This document shows, piece after piece, positions 1 through 11,163 of a DNA stretch of 64,000 bases. The DNA is from Vibrio xiamenensis (GTDB taxonomy: Bacteria; Pseudomonadota; Gammaproteobacteria; Enterobacterales; Vibrionaceae). Numbering within the stretch: position 1 is the first letter of the stretch; every line of letters starts with the position of its first letter. The stretch is from assembly GCF_900100015.1 (NCBI RefSeq), contig NZ_FNDD01000003.1, forward strand, positions 1 through 64,000, given 5' to 3'. Both the position numbers and the translations under genes were made by a program. A model generated the notes under the pieces. That model was given only the letters and a program-made list of their open reading frames with translations, was not told where the DNA came from and did no database searches.

Positions 1-140
1 CGCTCAGTTCGTGGTGGACCAAAATTATCGTCGGCATTTTGCTGTTTGGCTTTATCGGCCTGCAACGTTTGCTCTTGGTGATGGGCGAGCGGCGCAAACA
101 AGTCGCCAGCGCCAGTATGATGAAATCCGTACCAGGTTGA
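1..140 (+). CDS. C-terminal tail of a membrane protein, possibly a sugar ABC transporter permease
   Basis: The reading frame is open from the window edge to the TGA at 138-140, so only the last 45 or so residues are visible. They hold one hydrophobic stretch (ILLFGFIGLQRLLLV) after a Trp-Trp-Thr-Lys motif, followed by a short basic tail. This arrangement resembles the C-terminus of ribose/galactofuranose-type permeases such as YjfF, where the last helix is followed by a short cytoplasmic tail. The identification rests on memory of that family and on a very short fragment. It is followed after 40 bp by a strong terminator, so it is probably the last gene of its operon. Confidence 0.4.
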   Translation, partial: LSSWWTKIIVGILLFGFIGLQRLLLVMGERRKQVASASMMKSVPG

Positions 141-180
141 TAACCCTTGGCTCAAAGCAATCAAAACTTAAGATCAACAA

Positions 181-204
181 AGGCTTCCCGCGGGAAGCCT
201 TTTT
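181..204 (+). terminator. Rho-independent terminator
   Basis: Perfect 20-bp palindrome AGGCTTCCCGCGGGAAGCCT at 181-200 followed by TTTT and preceded by AAA. It ends the transcript of the upstream partial gene. Confidence 0.9.
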
Positions 205-229
205 ACTCACTTTAAAAGCATCAGCGATA

Positions 230-356
230 TATACCCAAAGTACTTGGAGTTGCAGGTAGGCGGCAAGTGAGTGAGGCCCCATGAGCATAGATAACTATGT
301 GATTGGGGTGAACAAACGTAGCCAACACCGCTGCAGCTTCAAGTAAGACGGGTATA
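230..356. repeat. ERIC element (127-bp intergenic repeat)
   Basis: The element starts with TATACCC (230-236) and ends with the inverse GGGTATA (350-356), giving exactly the 127 bp of the classic enterobacterial repetitive intergenic consensus. Its centre carries the ERIC-like segment around 291-312 (GTGATTGGGGTGAAC) and the arms GTTGCAGGTAGGCGGCAA and GCCAACACCGCTGCAG. It is an imperfect palindrome able to fold into one long hairpin in RNA. It ends 7 bp beyond the stop codon of the minus-strand gene at 364-1365, so it would be transcribed as that gene's 3' end. The family identification comes from recalled ERIC consensus, not a search. Confidence 0.9.
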
Positions 357-363
357 ACTTGGA

Positions 364-1365
364 TTAACTCCAAGCATCGCTCACTTCATTAGTCAGCAGC
401 GTATAGCTTTCATCGCCGTAAGTGACCGTCACCGCAGCAAACTCGCTGCTATCAAGGTCATGCTCGCTAAGGTAATTGCTTTGCGCTTGGCTTAAATCGG
501 CCACTTCGATGCTGGTGTAGTCATCGCTAAATTGCGCGCTGACATCATCGAGAATGAAACCGAGCTCGCTTGCATTTTCAGCCAGAAGATCGCTATCAAC
601 GCTCAGTGACACGCCAGAGTTCGAGGTGCAGGTGACAAGTTCGAAATCGCTAAAGCTTAAATCGTCGGTATCGGTGCTGAGTGTCAGCGTGTCAAAACCC
701 TCACCGCCTTCAACCAGGCGCTTTGCGCCAGCGAGTTCAGCATCGGTTAATGCGTAGTAGAAGGTATCATCGCCACTGCCCAAGTTAACGTCGAATTCGG
801 TCCAACGTGAAGTGCTGGCAGCTAAGCGATTTGGATTGATAAAGGCATCAAAAGAAATGTGATCGTCGCCTTCGCCAGTTGCAACACTGAAGGTGTTACT
901 CCAGCCTTCACCGTTGCTGTATGGGGTAATTTCGATATGCACATCATTGGTCACACCCGTAACATCAATCGCGCCGCGTTTGGCCTCATAAACGCTGATA
1001 TCAAGCACTTCATAATCAGGTAGCCATTCGATCATATCGCTGCTATCAATATGTACGTCGACAAAGCCGCTGATATTGATTTGGCTAAATTCACCATCGT
1101 TTTGCAATTGACCATCGGTTACCGACACCTCTTTCAAACCAGTTTGATTCCACTCAGCATTATTGGTGACATCCAGTGCAAAGGTCAGATCAACATTTTG
1201 GATTGACGCGTAAATATTCTCTCCTTCATAAACAAAGTTATCGTGAAGAAAATAAGCAATGCTGTCGAACTGCCAGTCAAGCAGGCCGATGCTCTCGCCA
1301 TTCGTCTCGCTAAGATTCGCCGCTGAACCTGTGCCATCGGTATTCGTCTCACCAAAAACAACCAT
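364..1365 (-). CDS. Acidic protein of unknown function with RTX-like GGxGxD motif; paralogue of the gene at 31013
   Basis: A 333-residue, strongly acidic protein with few Lys/Arg and no signal peptide. The start at 1365 was chosen because AAAGGA lies 6-7 bp upstream and because it aligns with the paralogue's start; a frame extension to 1404 lacks both. It begins VVFGETNTDGTGSAANL, matching VIIGTTNKNGSGSSANL in the gene at 31013. Later shared blocks are TGEGDDH, RWTEFDVNLGSGDD, GGEGFDTL, a Ser/Ala-Gln-rich helix-like segment (LSQAQSNYL) and the C-terminal YTLL. GGEGFDTL and GSGDD resemble calcium-binding RTX nonapeptides, and absence of an N-terminal signal would fit type I export, but that is inference. 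I do not recognise the family. Confidence 0.8.
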   Translation of the reverse strand: MVVFGETNTDGTGSAANLSETNGESIGLLDWQFDSIAYFLHDNFVYEGENIYASIQNVDLTFALDVTNNAEWNQTGLKEVSVTDGQLQNDGEFSQINISGFVDVHIDSSDMIEWLPDYEVLDISVYEAKRGAIDVTGVTNDVHIEITPYSNGEGWSNTFSVATGEGDDHISFDAFINPNRLAASTSRWTEFDVNLGSGDDTFYYALTDAELAGAKRLVEGGEGFDTLTLSTDTDDLSFSDFELVTCTSNSGVSLSVDSDLLAENASELGFILDDVSAQFSDDYTSIEVADLSQAQSNYLSEHDLDSSEFAAVTVTYGDESYTLLTNEVSDAWS

Positions 1366-1755
1366 CTTTGTGTCCTTTATTGCCATACATAAAAAGTCAT
1401 TCATCCATCAACACCACGAATGAGAATATCTGTGACGATGATGAATGGCCTCAATATGCATCAGAACACCTTTCATGTGCAGGCAATCGACAAAGATTGG
1501 TACTTTTCTCCACCTTTAAACTAAATGACTAATGAATTTTTGAGCGCAAAAAATTGCTTATAAAAGCTTATATTTGCAGCAAAATTGATAAGCTGATCCA
1601 AGCTTTGAATGCATGAATATTCAGCGCTTATCTGCCGATTTATTGGTTTCAGAACCCATGTCACATCGCAAACAATACGTTGTTTAATCCTTGAGGATCT
1701 TTGCCGCATAGTAACAACCAAAGGACCAAATAATAACAATAGAAATTCATCAGTT
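1366..1755. other. AT-rich intergenic region between divergent genes
   Basis: A 390-bp gap between the minus-strand acidic gene and the plus-strand gene at 1756. It holds the shared 12-mer at 1496-1507 and a GCTTATA direct repeat near 1556-1572. The frame of the downstream gene is open back to 1609, but without a good ribosome binding site. Confidence 0.6.
1496..1507 (-). promoter_or_regulatory. Candidate shared regulatory motif AAAAGTACCAAT
   Basis: Read on the minus strand, this 12-mer lies about 131 bp upstream of the start codon at 1365. The identical 12-mer lies 110 bp upstream of the paralogue at 31013. Nothing else in the two upstream regions looks obviously alike to the eye, which makes the match more notable. 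Function is unproven. Confidence 0.4.
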
Positions 1756-2055
1756 ATGGCAAAGAAAACACATCAGTTAGACCGAATTATTATTCAGTTG
1801 CTGCAGTTTCAAGGTTTAATCAGAAAGGAAGCTGAAGCGCAGATCCAATCCGAAGTCTATCAACTTAATCACGCAGAGATCACTCAGGTTAAGCAGCATG
1901 CGCTCCATTTCGGCGAAGGTGCTAAAGAGCGGCTGATAGAAAACTTGCTTGAAAAGCGCCGCGAAGCGTTTTTCTTTAAAGTGCAAAACCAGCTAAACAA
2001 CCCGTTGTTTGCTCTTGATGCGCGCCAAGCACCTCAGCCAGCGATGGCGATGTGA
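1756..2055 (+). CDS. Small hypothetical protein
   Basis: A 99-residue protein starting MAKKTHQLDRIIIQLLQFQG. It is mostly predicted helix with several charged heptad-like stretches (around residues 20-80), a Lys/Arg-rich EKRREAFFFK segment and a Pro/Ala/Met tail. There is no signal peptide or membrane segment. The ATG at 1756 is preferred because the basic MAKK start is typical, yet the only upstream purine run (AAGGACC at about 1721) is too far away, and the frame stays open to 1609. I do not recognise the family. It is followed by 204 bp without a clear terminator. Confidence 0.6.
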   Translation: MAKKTHQLDRIIIQLLQFQGLIRKEAEAQIQSEVYQLNHAEITQVKQHALHFGEGAKERLIENLLEKRREAFFFKVQNQLNNPLFALDARQAPQPAMAM

Positions 2056-2259
2056 CAAGGCATTAAAACGCGCGATTACGGGACACTTTGGGCGGCGCGG
2101 AATCTTCTTCTCCCCCTTTCTTTGAAGGTTCCGCCCCCCATTTCATCGTGTTAAGTGATGGTGGTACAAAGACGCTGCGGACCAAATACGGCAAGCCAAT
2201 AGCAATTCGGCGCGATTTATGTACAATCGCCGCCTAAGCTCACTTGACGTTATTTTGCT

Positions 2260-3957
2260 ATGCCACACACAGACCCTTGCTTTATTTCCTTTCAAGCGGA
2301 TATCAACGCGATTGATCTGCCCGAGCAGTTCACTTTCCCGTTTTATTATCAGCCACATCCATTGTGTGAATTGGCCGCCAAGCAGCTACAAGAACATCTC
2401 ATCAGCCAAACGGATTGGCAGCATGATTTCGGTGTTGACGCTTTGCAAAGCGGTCAGCCCAATTCGGCGGCGATCGGCAAAATGTTTGGTGTTCTGGTGG
2501 TGAAGAATACGCAAGGCGAACTGGGTTATTTAGCGGCATTTTCTGGCAAAATTGCCGATCAAAATTTGCTGCCCGGATTTGTGCCCCCCGTCTTTGATAT
2601 GTTGGCAAAAGACAGCTTTTTTCGCACTGAACTGAGCGAAATCACCGAAATTAACCACCAAGTGACCACTCTTAGCCAAAGCCAACGGTTTGTCGAACTC
2701 ACAGAGCAGCTTGCCACTCTAAATGCAGATTATCAGCAAGCAGAAGCGACTCAGCGCGAACAGATGATTGCCGCGCGCGCTGCGCGCAAGCTGGAGCGCA
2801 GCCAAGCCGAGCAAACCCTTAGCGGCGAGGCGCTGAATGCAGCGCTAGATTCGCTCGCTAAAGCCAGTGTCGCCGATAAAAATACCCTCAAATATTTAAA
2901 ACTTGAGTGGCAAGACAAAATCACCGCCGTAACTGAGCAACTTAGCGAACTGCAACGCCAATTAGAAACCCTGAAGGCAACACGTAAACAGCTTTCTCAT
3001 GCGCTGCAGAAAAAGCTCTTTGATCAATACCAGTTTCTCAACGGACTGGGTCAAACCCGCGGCTTAAACGCTATTTTTGCCCAGACCGGTCTTAACGTGC
3101 CACCCGCTGGCGCTGGTGAATGCGCAGCGCCGAAAATGCTCCAGTACGCCTTTGCCCATCACTATACGCCAATCGCAATGGCGGAGTTTTGGTGGGGTGT
3201 GTCGCCCAAATCGGAAGTGCGCAAACATGGCCAGTTCTACCCTTCGTGTCACAGTAAATGCCACCCGATCCTCAGCCATATGCTTAACGGCTTGAATGTC
3301 GAAGCCAACCCGCTTGAAAAGCCTTGGGCTGAGAACATTGAAATGGCGCTGCTGTATCAAGATGATGCGATGGTGGTGGTCAACAAGCCATCCGGATTAT
3401 TGTCGGTGCCGGGCAAGACCATCAGCGATTCAGCGTTCACGCGCTTGCAGCAGCAATTTTCAGACGTTGAAGGCCCGTTTGTTATCCATCGCCTTGATAT
3501 GGCGACCTCTGGACTGCTGGTGTTTGCATTAACTCGCCGCGCCAATAAAAGTTTGCAAAAACAGTTCATCAGCCGCACGGTGAAAAAACGCTACGTTGCC
3601 CTGCTTGATGGCGAAGTCCCGTCGCCAAGCGGTGAAATCAACCTGCCAATGCGCGGCGACCCAGATGACAGACCGCGCCAACTGGTGTGTTTTGAACACG
3701 GCAAACCCGCGCGTACCGAGTGGCAAGAGATCGAAACCAAACACGGCCAAAGTAAGGTGTTTTTGTACCCACATACCGGGCGCACTCATCAACTACGCGT
3801 GCACTGCGCCCATCACCTTGGGCTGAATATGGCGATGGTTGGCGATGGCCTGTATGGCACCCGTGATAAGCGCTTGCATCTGCACGCAGAAACTCTTGAA
3901 TTCGACCATCCTTACACCAAACAACACATGATTTTTCAACAGGATGCTGACTTCTAA
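2260..3957 (+). CDS. RluA-family RNA pseudouridine synthase with long N-terminal extension
   Basis: Isomerises specific uridines of rRNA or tRNA to pseudouridine in the cytoplasm. The catalytic half is residues about 365-560: VVNKPSGLLSVPG, then HRLDMATSG with catalytic Asp413, KRYVALLDG, and GRTHQLRVHCAH near the end. Residues 1-360 form an extension absent from E. coli RluA, with a predicted coiled coil at about 130-250 (many Gln/Glu/Lys/Leu residues). A CHSKCHP motif near residue 330 contains two Cys and two His and might bind a metal. The total of 565 residues is more than twice the minimal family length, a form I recall from Vibrio. There is no good Shine-Dalgarno before the ATG, so the start is moderately certain. 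Which uridine is modified cannot be told from sequence. Confidence 0.85.
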   Translation: MPHTDPCFISFQADINAIDLPEQFTFPFYYQPHPLCELAAKQLQEHLISQTDWQHDFGVDALQSGQPNSAAIGKMFGVLVVKNTQGELGYLAAFSGKIADQNLLPGFVPPVFDMLAKDSFFRTELSEITEINHQVTTLSQSQRFVELTEQLATLNADYQQAEATQREQMIAARAARKLERSQAEQTLSGEALNAALDSLAKASVADKNTLKYLKLEWQDKITAVTEQLSELQRQLETLKATRKQLSHALQKKLFDQYQFLNGLGQTRGLNAIFAQTGLNVPPAGAGECAAPKMLQYAFAHHYTPIAMAEFWWGVSPKSEVRKHGQFYPSCHSKCHPILSHMLNGLNVEANPLEKPWAENIEMALLYQDDAMVVVNKPSGLLSVPGKTISDSAFTRLQQQFSDVEGPFVIHRLDMATSGLLVFALTRRANKSLQKQFISRTVKKRYVALLDGEVPSPSGEINLPMRGDPDDRPRQLVCFEHGKPARTEWQEIETKHGQSKVFLYPHTGRTHQLRVHCAHHLGLNMAMVGDGLYGTRDKRLHLHAETLEFDHPYTKQHMIFQQDADF

Positions 3958-4045
3958 ATTCAGCCTTCATTTTTGGAAAATTACTGTGAGCGAATGGCAG
4001 TGAAATCTCATTGCTCGGTATTGTGCACTGGCATAGACTGAGCCG

Positions 4046-5449
4046 ATGGACATGCTGATTATTTTTAAGTTTTATCTATTTCATGGCTTAGCACTTTTTG
4101 CTATCTCCTTTGCCATATTGTTTAGAAAACTGCAAATCAGTCGCATTGCCATCGCCAAGGTTTTACCGTTTTTAGCACTGTTCTGTTTGCTGCGTGGCTT
4201 TCACGAATGGTTTGAGCTCTACACTGTGATGTACGCTCAGCAAGCCGAGCCTCAGCGCTGGCTGGAAACCATTCATACCATTGAACTGTGCGCTTCGATG
4301 CTGGCACTGACGCTGTTTTGCTGGCATATGCTGCCGCTAACACGCTGGCGCTTAATGCGCCGTTTGCGACAAGGCGTTTTGGCGCTGACCGCGGTGTTTT
4401 TTATCGGCGCGGCCTATCACTACAATGCACTGGAGTATTTTGCGTACCTCAACCAAGTCACATTGCACATGCAGTGGATATTTGGTTTGGTGTGCGGAGT
4501 GCTAAGCGGTATTGCCATAATCCGTTACGGCGCCACCATCAGCCGTCAGGGATATAGCAAAGCACTGCCTTTTACTTTAATGGGGCTGGCGGTGGTGCTG
4601 TATAGCTTGAGTATTGGTGGCTTGAACACCGCTTGGGGCTCGTCAATTATCGCATTGCGCTGCGGTTTCGCTGTGGTGCTGGCGGTGGCGACTTGGTCTG
4701 TGCTGCGGGTGTTTGATGAAGAGCACTCACAACTGATTGAAGAAGCACTGGCGCTATCGCTGCAAAACCAAAAACTTCGAGAACTGGGCGAACTCACTTC
4801 TGCCATCGCCCATGAGATTAAAACTCCGCTCAGTAGCGCGTTGATGAGCTGCGATATTCTCAGCCATCACCTGCACCTTCAAGCGGATGAACAACAAAGA
4901 CAGACCAGCGAACGCCAACTTGATCGCATTCGCCTTGGCCTGTCGCGTGCGGCTGAAATTAGCCAAGAAGTGCTCAATTACGCGCACCAGAGTAACCTTA
5001 AACGCGATACCGTGATTTTGTCTGATGTGATTAGATCCGCGTTATCGCTTAATCAATTTCGCTTAAGCGACTTTACCGTGGAGACCGATCTCGACGCAGA
5101 GCTTACTATCGATGGCGACGCTGGCCTTATCGAACAGGTGCTGACCAATATTATTGGCAATGCCATCGATGCCAGTACCAACACCAGCGATAAGCTTATT
5201 TCGATTCACTCTTTCCAAGCGAAAAAAAACGCGGTCATTCAAATCGCCGACTATGCCGGCGGTGTATCAAACGCGATTTTGGATAAGATGATGACGCCGT
5301 TTTTCACCACCAAAGCGGTCGGTGAAGGAACGGGAATGGGGCTAGCTATCTGCAAAAAAATTGTCCTGCAACATGGCGGTGAGATCGTAATCAACAATAA
5401 TCCTCATGGTTTAACGGTTGAAGTCCAATTGCCGAGGAAACGGTCATGA
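4046..5449 (+). CDS. Membrane sensor histidine kinase
   Basis: A 467-residue kinase. The first 220 residues contain about seven hydrophobic segments with short loops, so the input module is an integral membrane domain rather than a periplasmic sensor. A short linker helix leads to the H box GELTSAIAHEIKTPL with phospho-accepting His256. The ATPase domain follows: N box EQVLTNIIGNAIDAS, D box IADYAGGV and G2 box GEGTGMGLAICKK. The gene overlaps the next by 4 bp (ATGA), so kinase and regulator are translationally coupled. Two in-frame ATG codons (4046 and 4052) are possible starts. The stimulus is unknown; membrane input domains of this kind often sense membrane or respiratory state, which is only a guess here. 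Confidence 0.9.
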   Translation: MDMLIIFKFYLFHGLALFAISFAILFRKLQISRIAIAKVLPFLALFCLLRGFHEWFELYTVMYAQQAEPQRWLETIHTIELCASMLALTLFCWHMLPLTRWRLMRRLRQGVLALTAVFFIGAAYHYNALEYFAYLNQVTLHMQWIFGLVCGVLSGIAIIRYGATISRQGYSKALPFTLMGLAVVLYSLSIGGLNTAWGSSIIALRCGFAVVLAVATWSVLRVFDEEHSQLIEEALALSLQNQKLRELGELTSAIAHEIKTPLSSALMSCDILSHHLHLQADEQQRQTSERQLDRIRLGLSRAAEISQEVLNYAHQSNLKRDTVILSDVIRSALSLNQFRLSDFTVETDLDAELTIDGDAGLIEQVLTNIIGNAIDASTNTSDKLISIHSFQAKKNAVIQIADYAGGVSNAILDKMMTPFFTTKAVGEGTGMGLAICKKIVLQHGGEIVINNNPHGLTVEVQLPRKRS

Positions 5450-6078
5450 ATTTAAAACTTTTGCTTGCTGAAGACGATCAACAGCTGCGTGAAGCCTTAG
5501 TAGAAGCGCTAACCCTCGAATCGTTTGATGTGACCGCCTGTCACTGCGCCGAAGACGCGCTGGACGCCGCTGCCGAGCAAACCTATGATCTGGCCCTGTT
5601 TGATGTGGTGATGTCTGGTATTACTGGCATTGACGCCCTCACCTCGCTGCGCCGCTTACAACCTAATATCGGTATTATCATCACCACTGCCTTTGCCACC
5701 GTCGATTTGGCGGTCGATGCGATGAAAAAAGGCGCCGATGAGTTCCTCACTAAGCCATTCAACTTACCTTCGTTATCGATAACGCTGAAACGCGTTCACG
5801 CTGAACACGCACCAAAAGTAATCATGGATGATGAAGACCGCGATGTGATTTTCAGTTCGCTATCGAACCCGATTCGCCGCATGGTGGTGAAGCAGTTAAA
5901 AGTGCATCACAAGCTTAAATTCATGGATTTATGCCGTGTGGTAGGCATTCAAGATCACACCAAATTCAACTTTCACCTTAAACATCTGGTCAATAGCAAA
6001 CTGGTTGAGAAAGAGGAAGGTCGAGTGTATTCACTCACCGAGCGCGGCTTGCAAGTCTACGCCAATATGCTGCAGTAA
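5446..6078 (+). CDS. Response regulator with ArsR-like winged-helix output domain
   Basis: A 210-residue partner of the upstream kinase. The receiver domain (residues 3-120) has acidic residues Glu9-Asp10-Asp11, phospho-acceptor Asp53, Thr in IITTAFAT and Lys in LTKPF. After a short linker, residues 130-208 (SNPIRRMVVKQL, FNFHLKHLVNSKLVEKEEGRVYSLTERG) form a winged helix of the ArsR/MarR style, with the HLKHL recognition helix and a wing. This output is not the usual OmpR, NarL, NtrC or PrrA type. A terminator follows at 6164, so kinase and regulator form a two-gene operon. Target genes are not evident; the adjacent atp operon is convergent and shares only the terminator region. Confidence 0.9.
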   Translation: MNLKLLLAEDDQQLREALVEALTLESFDVTACHCAEDALDAAAEQTYDLALFDVVMSGITGIDALTSLRRLQPNIGIIITTAFATVDLAVDAMKKGADEFLTKPFNLPSLSITLKRVHAEHAPKVIMDDEDRDVIFSSLSNPIRRMVVKQLKVHHKLKFMDLCRVVGIQDHTKFNFHLKHLVNSKLVEKEEGRVYSLTERGLQVYANMLQ

Positions 6079-6163
6079 CGCGATATTCTTCAGTCACGCT
6101 ATGTGATTCAGTCACGCTAAGACGCGATTTCTACACCATCAATCAATGAAACCAAGCAAGTAA

Positions 6164-6189
6164 ACGCTCACTTCGGTGGGCGTTTTTTA
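6164..6189 (+). terminator. Terminator of the two-component operon
   Basis: Stem ACGCTCAC (6164-6171), loop TTCG and GTGGGCGT (6176-6183), followed by TTTTT. The stable UUCG-type loop and T tract are typical of a Rho-independent terminator on the plus strand. Confidence 0.85.
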
Positions 6190-6250
6190 TTGCGGCTTAA
6201 CCGACATATCAACGCCAATACAACAAGTTAGCTCGCCAGATTGCAGACAT

Positions 6251-6276
6251 AAAAAAACCACCCTAAGGTGGTTTTT
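6251..6276 (-). terminator. Terminator of the atp operon (bidirectional)
   Basis: AAACCACC / GGTGGTTT stem around a CTAA loop, with a run of A on the left and T on the right, so it can act in both directions. It lies about 28 bp beyond the atpC stop codon. Confidence 0.85.
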
Positions 6277-6303
6277 AGCAGCCGTTTGAGTATCACAACT
6301 CGA

Positions 6304-6744
6304 TTAACGACGGGTTTTCATGCTCAATTCAAACGCTTTAAGCTGGGCCAAAGCTTTGGACAACTCGAGCTGAGCCTGAGCAAAGCTAAGGTTGTCATCG
6401 TGGTGACGAATGTTCTCTTCTGCCGCTTTACGCGCCGCTTCCGCGCGAGAACTGTCGATGTCTTTACCATGCAAAGCGGTATCCGCCAGCACAGTCACCA
6501 CATCAGCTTGAACTTCCACCAAGCCACCAGAAACATACAAAATCTCTTCTGGCTTTTGCAGGTCGCCCTGAATACGGGCGACCCCAGGTTTGAGTTTACT
6601 GATCAGCGGAGAGTGACCCGGACGAATGCCGAGTTCACCGTCTTGGCCTGCAACAGCAAGGGCATGAGCCGGGCCGGAATACAAATTTCCCTCTGCACTG
6701 ACCACGTTCAATTGAAACGTATTTTGTGAAACCCCTATTGCCAT
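6304..6744 (-). CDS. atpC: ATP synthase F1 subunit epsilon
   Basis: The 146-residue epsilon subunit of the central stalk, which links gamma to the c ring and can inhibit ATP hydrolysis. The N-terminal beta-sandwich (residues 1-90) contains VVSAEGNLYSG, GELGIRPGHSPLI and LYVSGGLVEVQ, all classical. The C-terminal part (95-146) is the two-helix hairpin rich in Ala, Glu and Arg. GGGAGG 4-5 bp before the ATG supports the start. It is the last gene of atpIBEFHAGDC and lies 15 bp after atpD. Confidence 0.97.
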   Translation of the reverse strand: MAIGVSQNTFQLNVVSAEGNLYSGPAHALAVAGQDGELGIRPGHSPLISKLKPGVARIQGDLQKPEEILYVSGGLVEVQADVVTVLADTALHGKDIDSSRAEAARKAAEENIRHHDDNLSFAQAQLELSKALAQLKAFELSMKTRR

Positions 6745-6759
6745 GATGCCTCCCGCGCG

Positions 6760-9026
<2,267 letters not shown>

Positions 9027-9058
9027 AACGGACTCCTACTAATGACGCGATGATTGCT

Positions 9059-10597
9059 CTACGAATGCACTGCGACGAATTTCTCTAGCAGACTTTGCAA
9101 TTCGCGCTCAATCTCATCGTTGTAATCACCCGTTTGGTTGATCTTGTCGAGTAGCGGCTGAACGTTTTGACGCGCATAAGACAGCAGATCTTCTTCAAAC
9201 TTAGCGATATCGCTGAGTTCTATATCACCAAGGAAACCTTTCTCAGCTGAGAAGATTGCCAGAGCTTGCTCTGCCACTGTCATTGGTGAGTACTGTTTCT
9301 GTTTCATCAGTTCAGTTACTTTTTCACCATGGTCTAACTGGCGACGAGTGGTTTCGTCAAGGTCAGACGAGAACTGGGCAAATGCCGCAAGTTCGCGGTA
9401 CTGAGCCAGTGCGGTACGAATACCACCAGACAGTTTCTTGATGATCTTGGTTTGCGCAGCGCCGCCCACACGAGATACCGAGATACCTGGGTCAACCGCT
9501 GGACGTAAGCCTGAGTTAAATAGCTGAGTCTGCAAGAAGATTTGACCGTCGGTAATCGAGATTACGTTGGTTGGTACGAACGCTGATACGTCACCCGCTT
9601 GGGTTTCGATAATCGGCAACGCAGTTAAAGAACCGGTTTTGCCTTTCACTTCACCGTTAGTGAAGCGCTCTACGTAGTCTTCGTTAACGCGCGCAGCACG
9701 CTCTAGAAGGCGAGAGTGTAAGTAGAATACGTCGCCAGGGAAGGCTTCACGACCCGGTGGACGTTTCAACAATAGTGAAATTTGACGATACGCAACCGCT
9801 TGTTTAGACAAGTCATCGTACACGATTAGGGCATCTTCACCGCGGTCGCGGAAGTATTCACCCATGGTACAGCCTGCGTATGGTGCTAGATATTGTAGCG
9901 CTGCTGCTTCAGATGCTGACGCCACCACAACGATAGTGTTTTCAAGTGCGCCGTGCTCTTCTAGCTTGCGAACCACGTTAGCGATGGTTGACGCTTTTTG
10001 GCCGATAGCAACGTAAATCGCTTTTACGCCAAGAGATTTCTGGTTGATGATCGCATCGATCGCCATCGCGGTTTTACCGGTTTGACGGTCACCGATGATA
10101 AGCTCACGCTGACCACGGCCGATTGGCACCATAGAGTCAACGGCTTTATAACCGGTTTGGATTGGCGTATCTACCGATTTACGGTCGATTACACCCGGTG
10201 CGATAACTTCAACAGGATCCATTTGCACGTAATCAACTGCGCCTTTACCGTCGATAGGTTGACCAAGCGTGTTTACTACACGACCAAGCAAACCAGGACC
10301 AACAGGCACTTCAAGAATACGGCCGGTGCCTTTTACTTTCATGCCTTCAGACAAGTCAGCGTAAGGACCCATGACTACCGCACCCACAGAGTGGCGCTCT
10401 AAGTTAAGCGCTAGGGCATAACGGTTGTCTGGCAGTTCAAGCATCTCACCTTGCATCACGTCCGCTAGGCCGTGAATGGTAATGATACCGTCACTTACCG
10501 ATACGATCGTACCTTCATTTTGAGCCTCAGTTTGAAGGTCAAAATTGACGATACGGTCTCTGATTAGTTCACTAATTTCATTAGAATTTAATTGCAT
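9059..10597 (-). CDS. atpA: ATP synthase F1 subunit alpha
   Basis: The 512-residue non-catalytic nucleotide-binding subunit. P-loop [11 protein letters not shown] near residue 170, the VAIGQKAST strand, Walker [17 protein letters not shown], the arginine-finger region [10 protein letters not shown] and a C-terminal helical domain ending LEKFVAV are all present. The start follows a weak GGGGT purine run. Downstream is atpG (32 bp) and upstream atpH (12 bp), indicating one transcript. Confidence 0.98.
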   Translation of the reverse strand: MQLNSNEISELIRDRIVNFDLQTEAQNEGTIVSVSDGIITIHGLADVMQGEMLELPDNRYALALNLERHSVGAVVMGPYADLSEGMKVKGTGRILEVPVGPGLLGRVVNTLGQPIDGKGAVDYVQMDPVEVIAPGVIDRKSVDTPIQTGYKAVDSMVPIGRGQRELIIGDRQTGKTAMAIDAIINQKSLGVKAIYVAIGQKASTIANVVRKLEEHGALENTIVVVASASEAAALQYLAPYAGCTMGEYFRDRGEDALIVYDDLSKQAVAYRQISLLLKRPPGREAFPGDVFYLHSRLLERAARVNEDYVERFTNGEVKGKTGSLTALPIIETQAGDVSAFVPTNVISITDGQIFLQTQLFNSGLRPAVDPGISVSRVGGAAQTKIIKKLSGGIRTALAQYRELAAFAQFSSDLDETTRRQLDHGEKVTELMKQKQYSPMTVAEQALAIFSAEKGFLGDIELSDIAKFEEDLLSYARQNVQPLLDKINQTGDYNDEIERELQSLLEKFVAVHS

Positions 10598-10609
10598 TTC
10601 TATACCCCA

Positions 10610-11152
10610 TTAAACATGCAGGTCAGTGGAGAGTCGGTCAATATTGGCTTGGATACTGCCGTCGTAAACGGTCTCTCCGGCCTTAATCACCACGCCACCT
10701 ACAAGGGATGGATCCAGCTGCTGTTCCAGTGTGATCGATTTACCGTGTTTGCGTTTTAACGCCTCAGTAAGCCGCTCTAGCTGTTCCTGATCAAGAGGCT
10801 CGGAAGCCCACACTGTCACTGTCATCACTTGTTCGTAATCCGCTTTCATTTTGCGGAACTGATCGATTACGTCACTCAGCGCTTTTAAACGTTGATTTTC
10901 CGCCATCACTTTAAGGAAGTTCTCAAAGTACTTGTCGAGCCATTCGCCTGCGGCAGATAGGATCAAATCAAGTAGCGGTTGCTCAGAACCATTCTCATCG
11001 AGGTCATCAAGAACCATCGCCGCTTTAGGCTGTTCCAGTACCATTTCGATGATGGCAAACATACGTTGCCAATCGTCTAAGCAGTTGCTTTCCTTTGCGA
11101 AATCAAACGCCGCTTTGGCATAAGGCTGAGCTACTTCTGTCATCTCAGACAT
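10610..11152 (-). CDS. atpH: ATP synthase F1 subunit delta
   Basis: The 180-residue peripheral stalk subunit that fixes the top of F1 to the b dimer. The N-terminal helical domain starts VAQPYAKAAFDFAKE, the usual OSCP/delta start, and the C-terminal domain has the signature LDPSLVGGVVIKAGETVYDGSI. An AGGGGG site lies about 6 bp upstream of the ATG. It is 11 bp from atpF. Confidence 0.96.
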   Translation of the reverse strand: MSEMTEVAQPYAKAAFDFAKESNCLDDWQRMFAIIEMVLEQPKAAMVLDDLDENGSEQPLLDLILSAAGEWLDKYFENFLKVMAENQRLKALSDVIDQFRKMKADYEQVMTVTVWASEPLDQEQLERLTEALKRKHGKSITLEQQLDPSLVGGVVIKAGETVYDGSIQANIDRLSTDLHV

Positions 11153-11163
11153 GCGCTGCCCCC

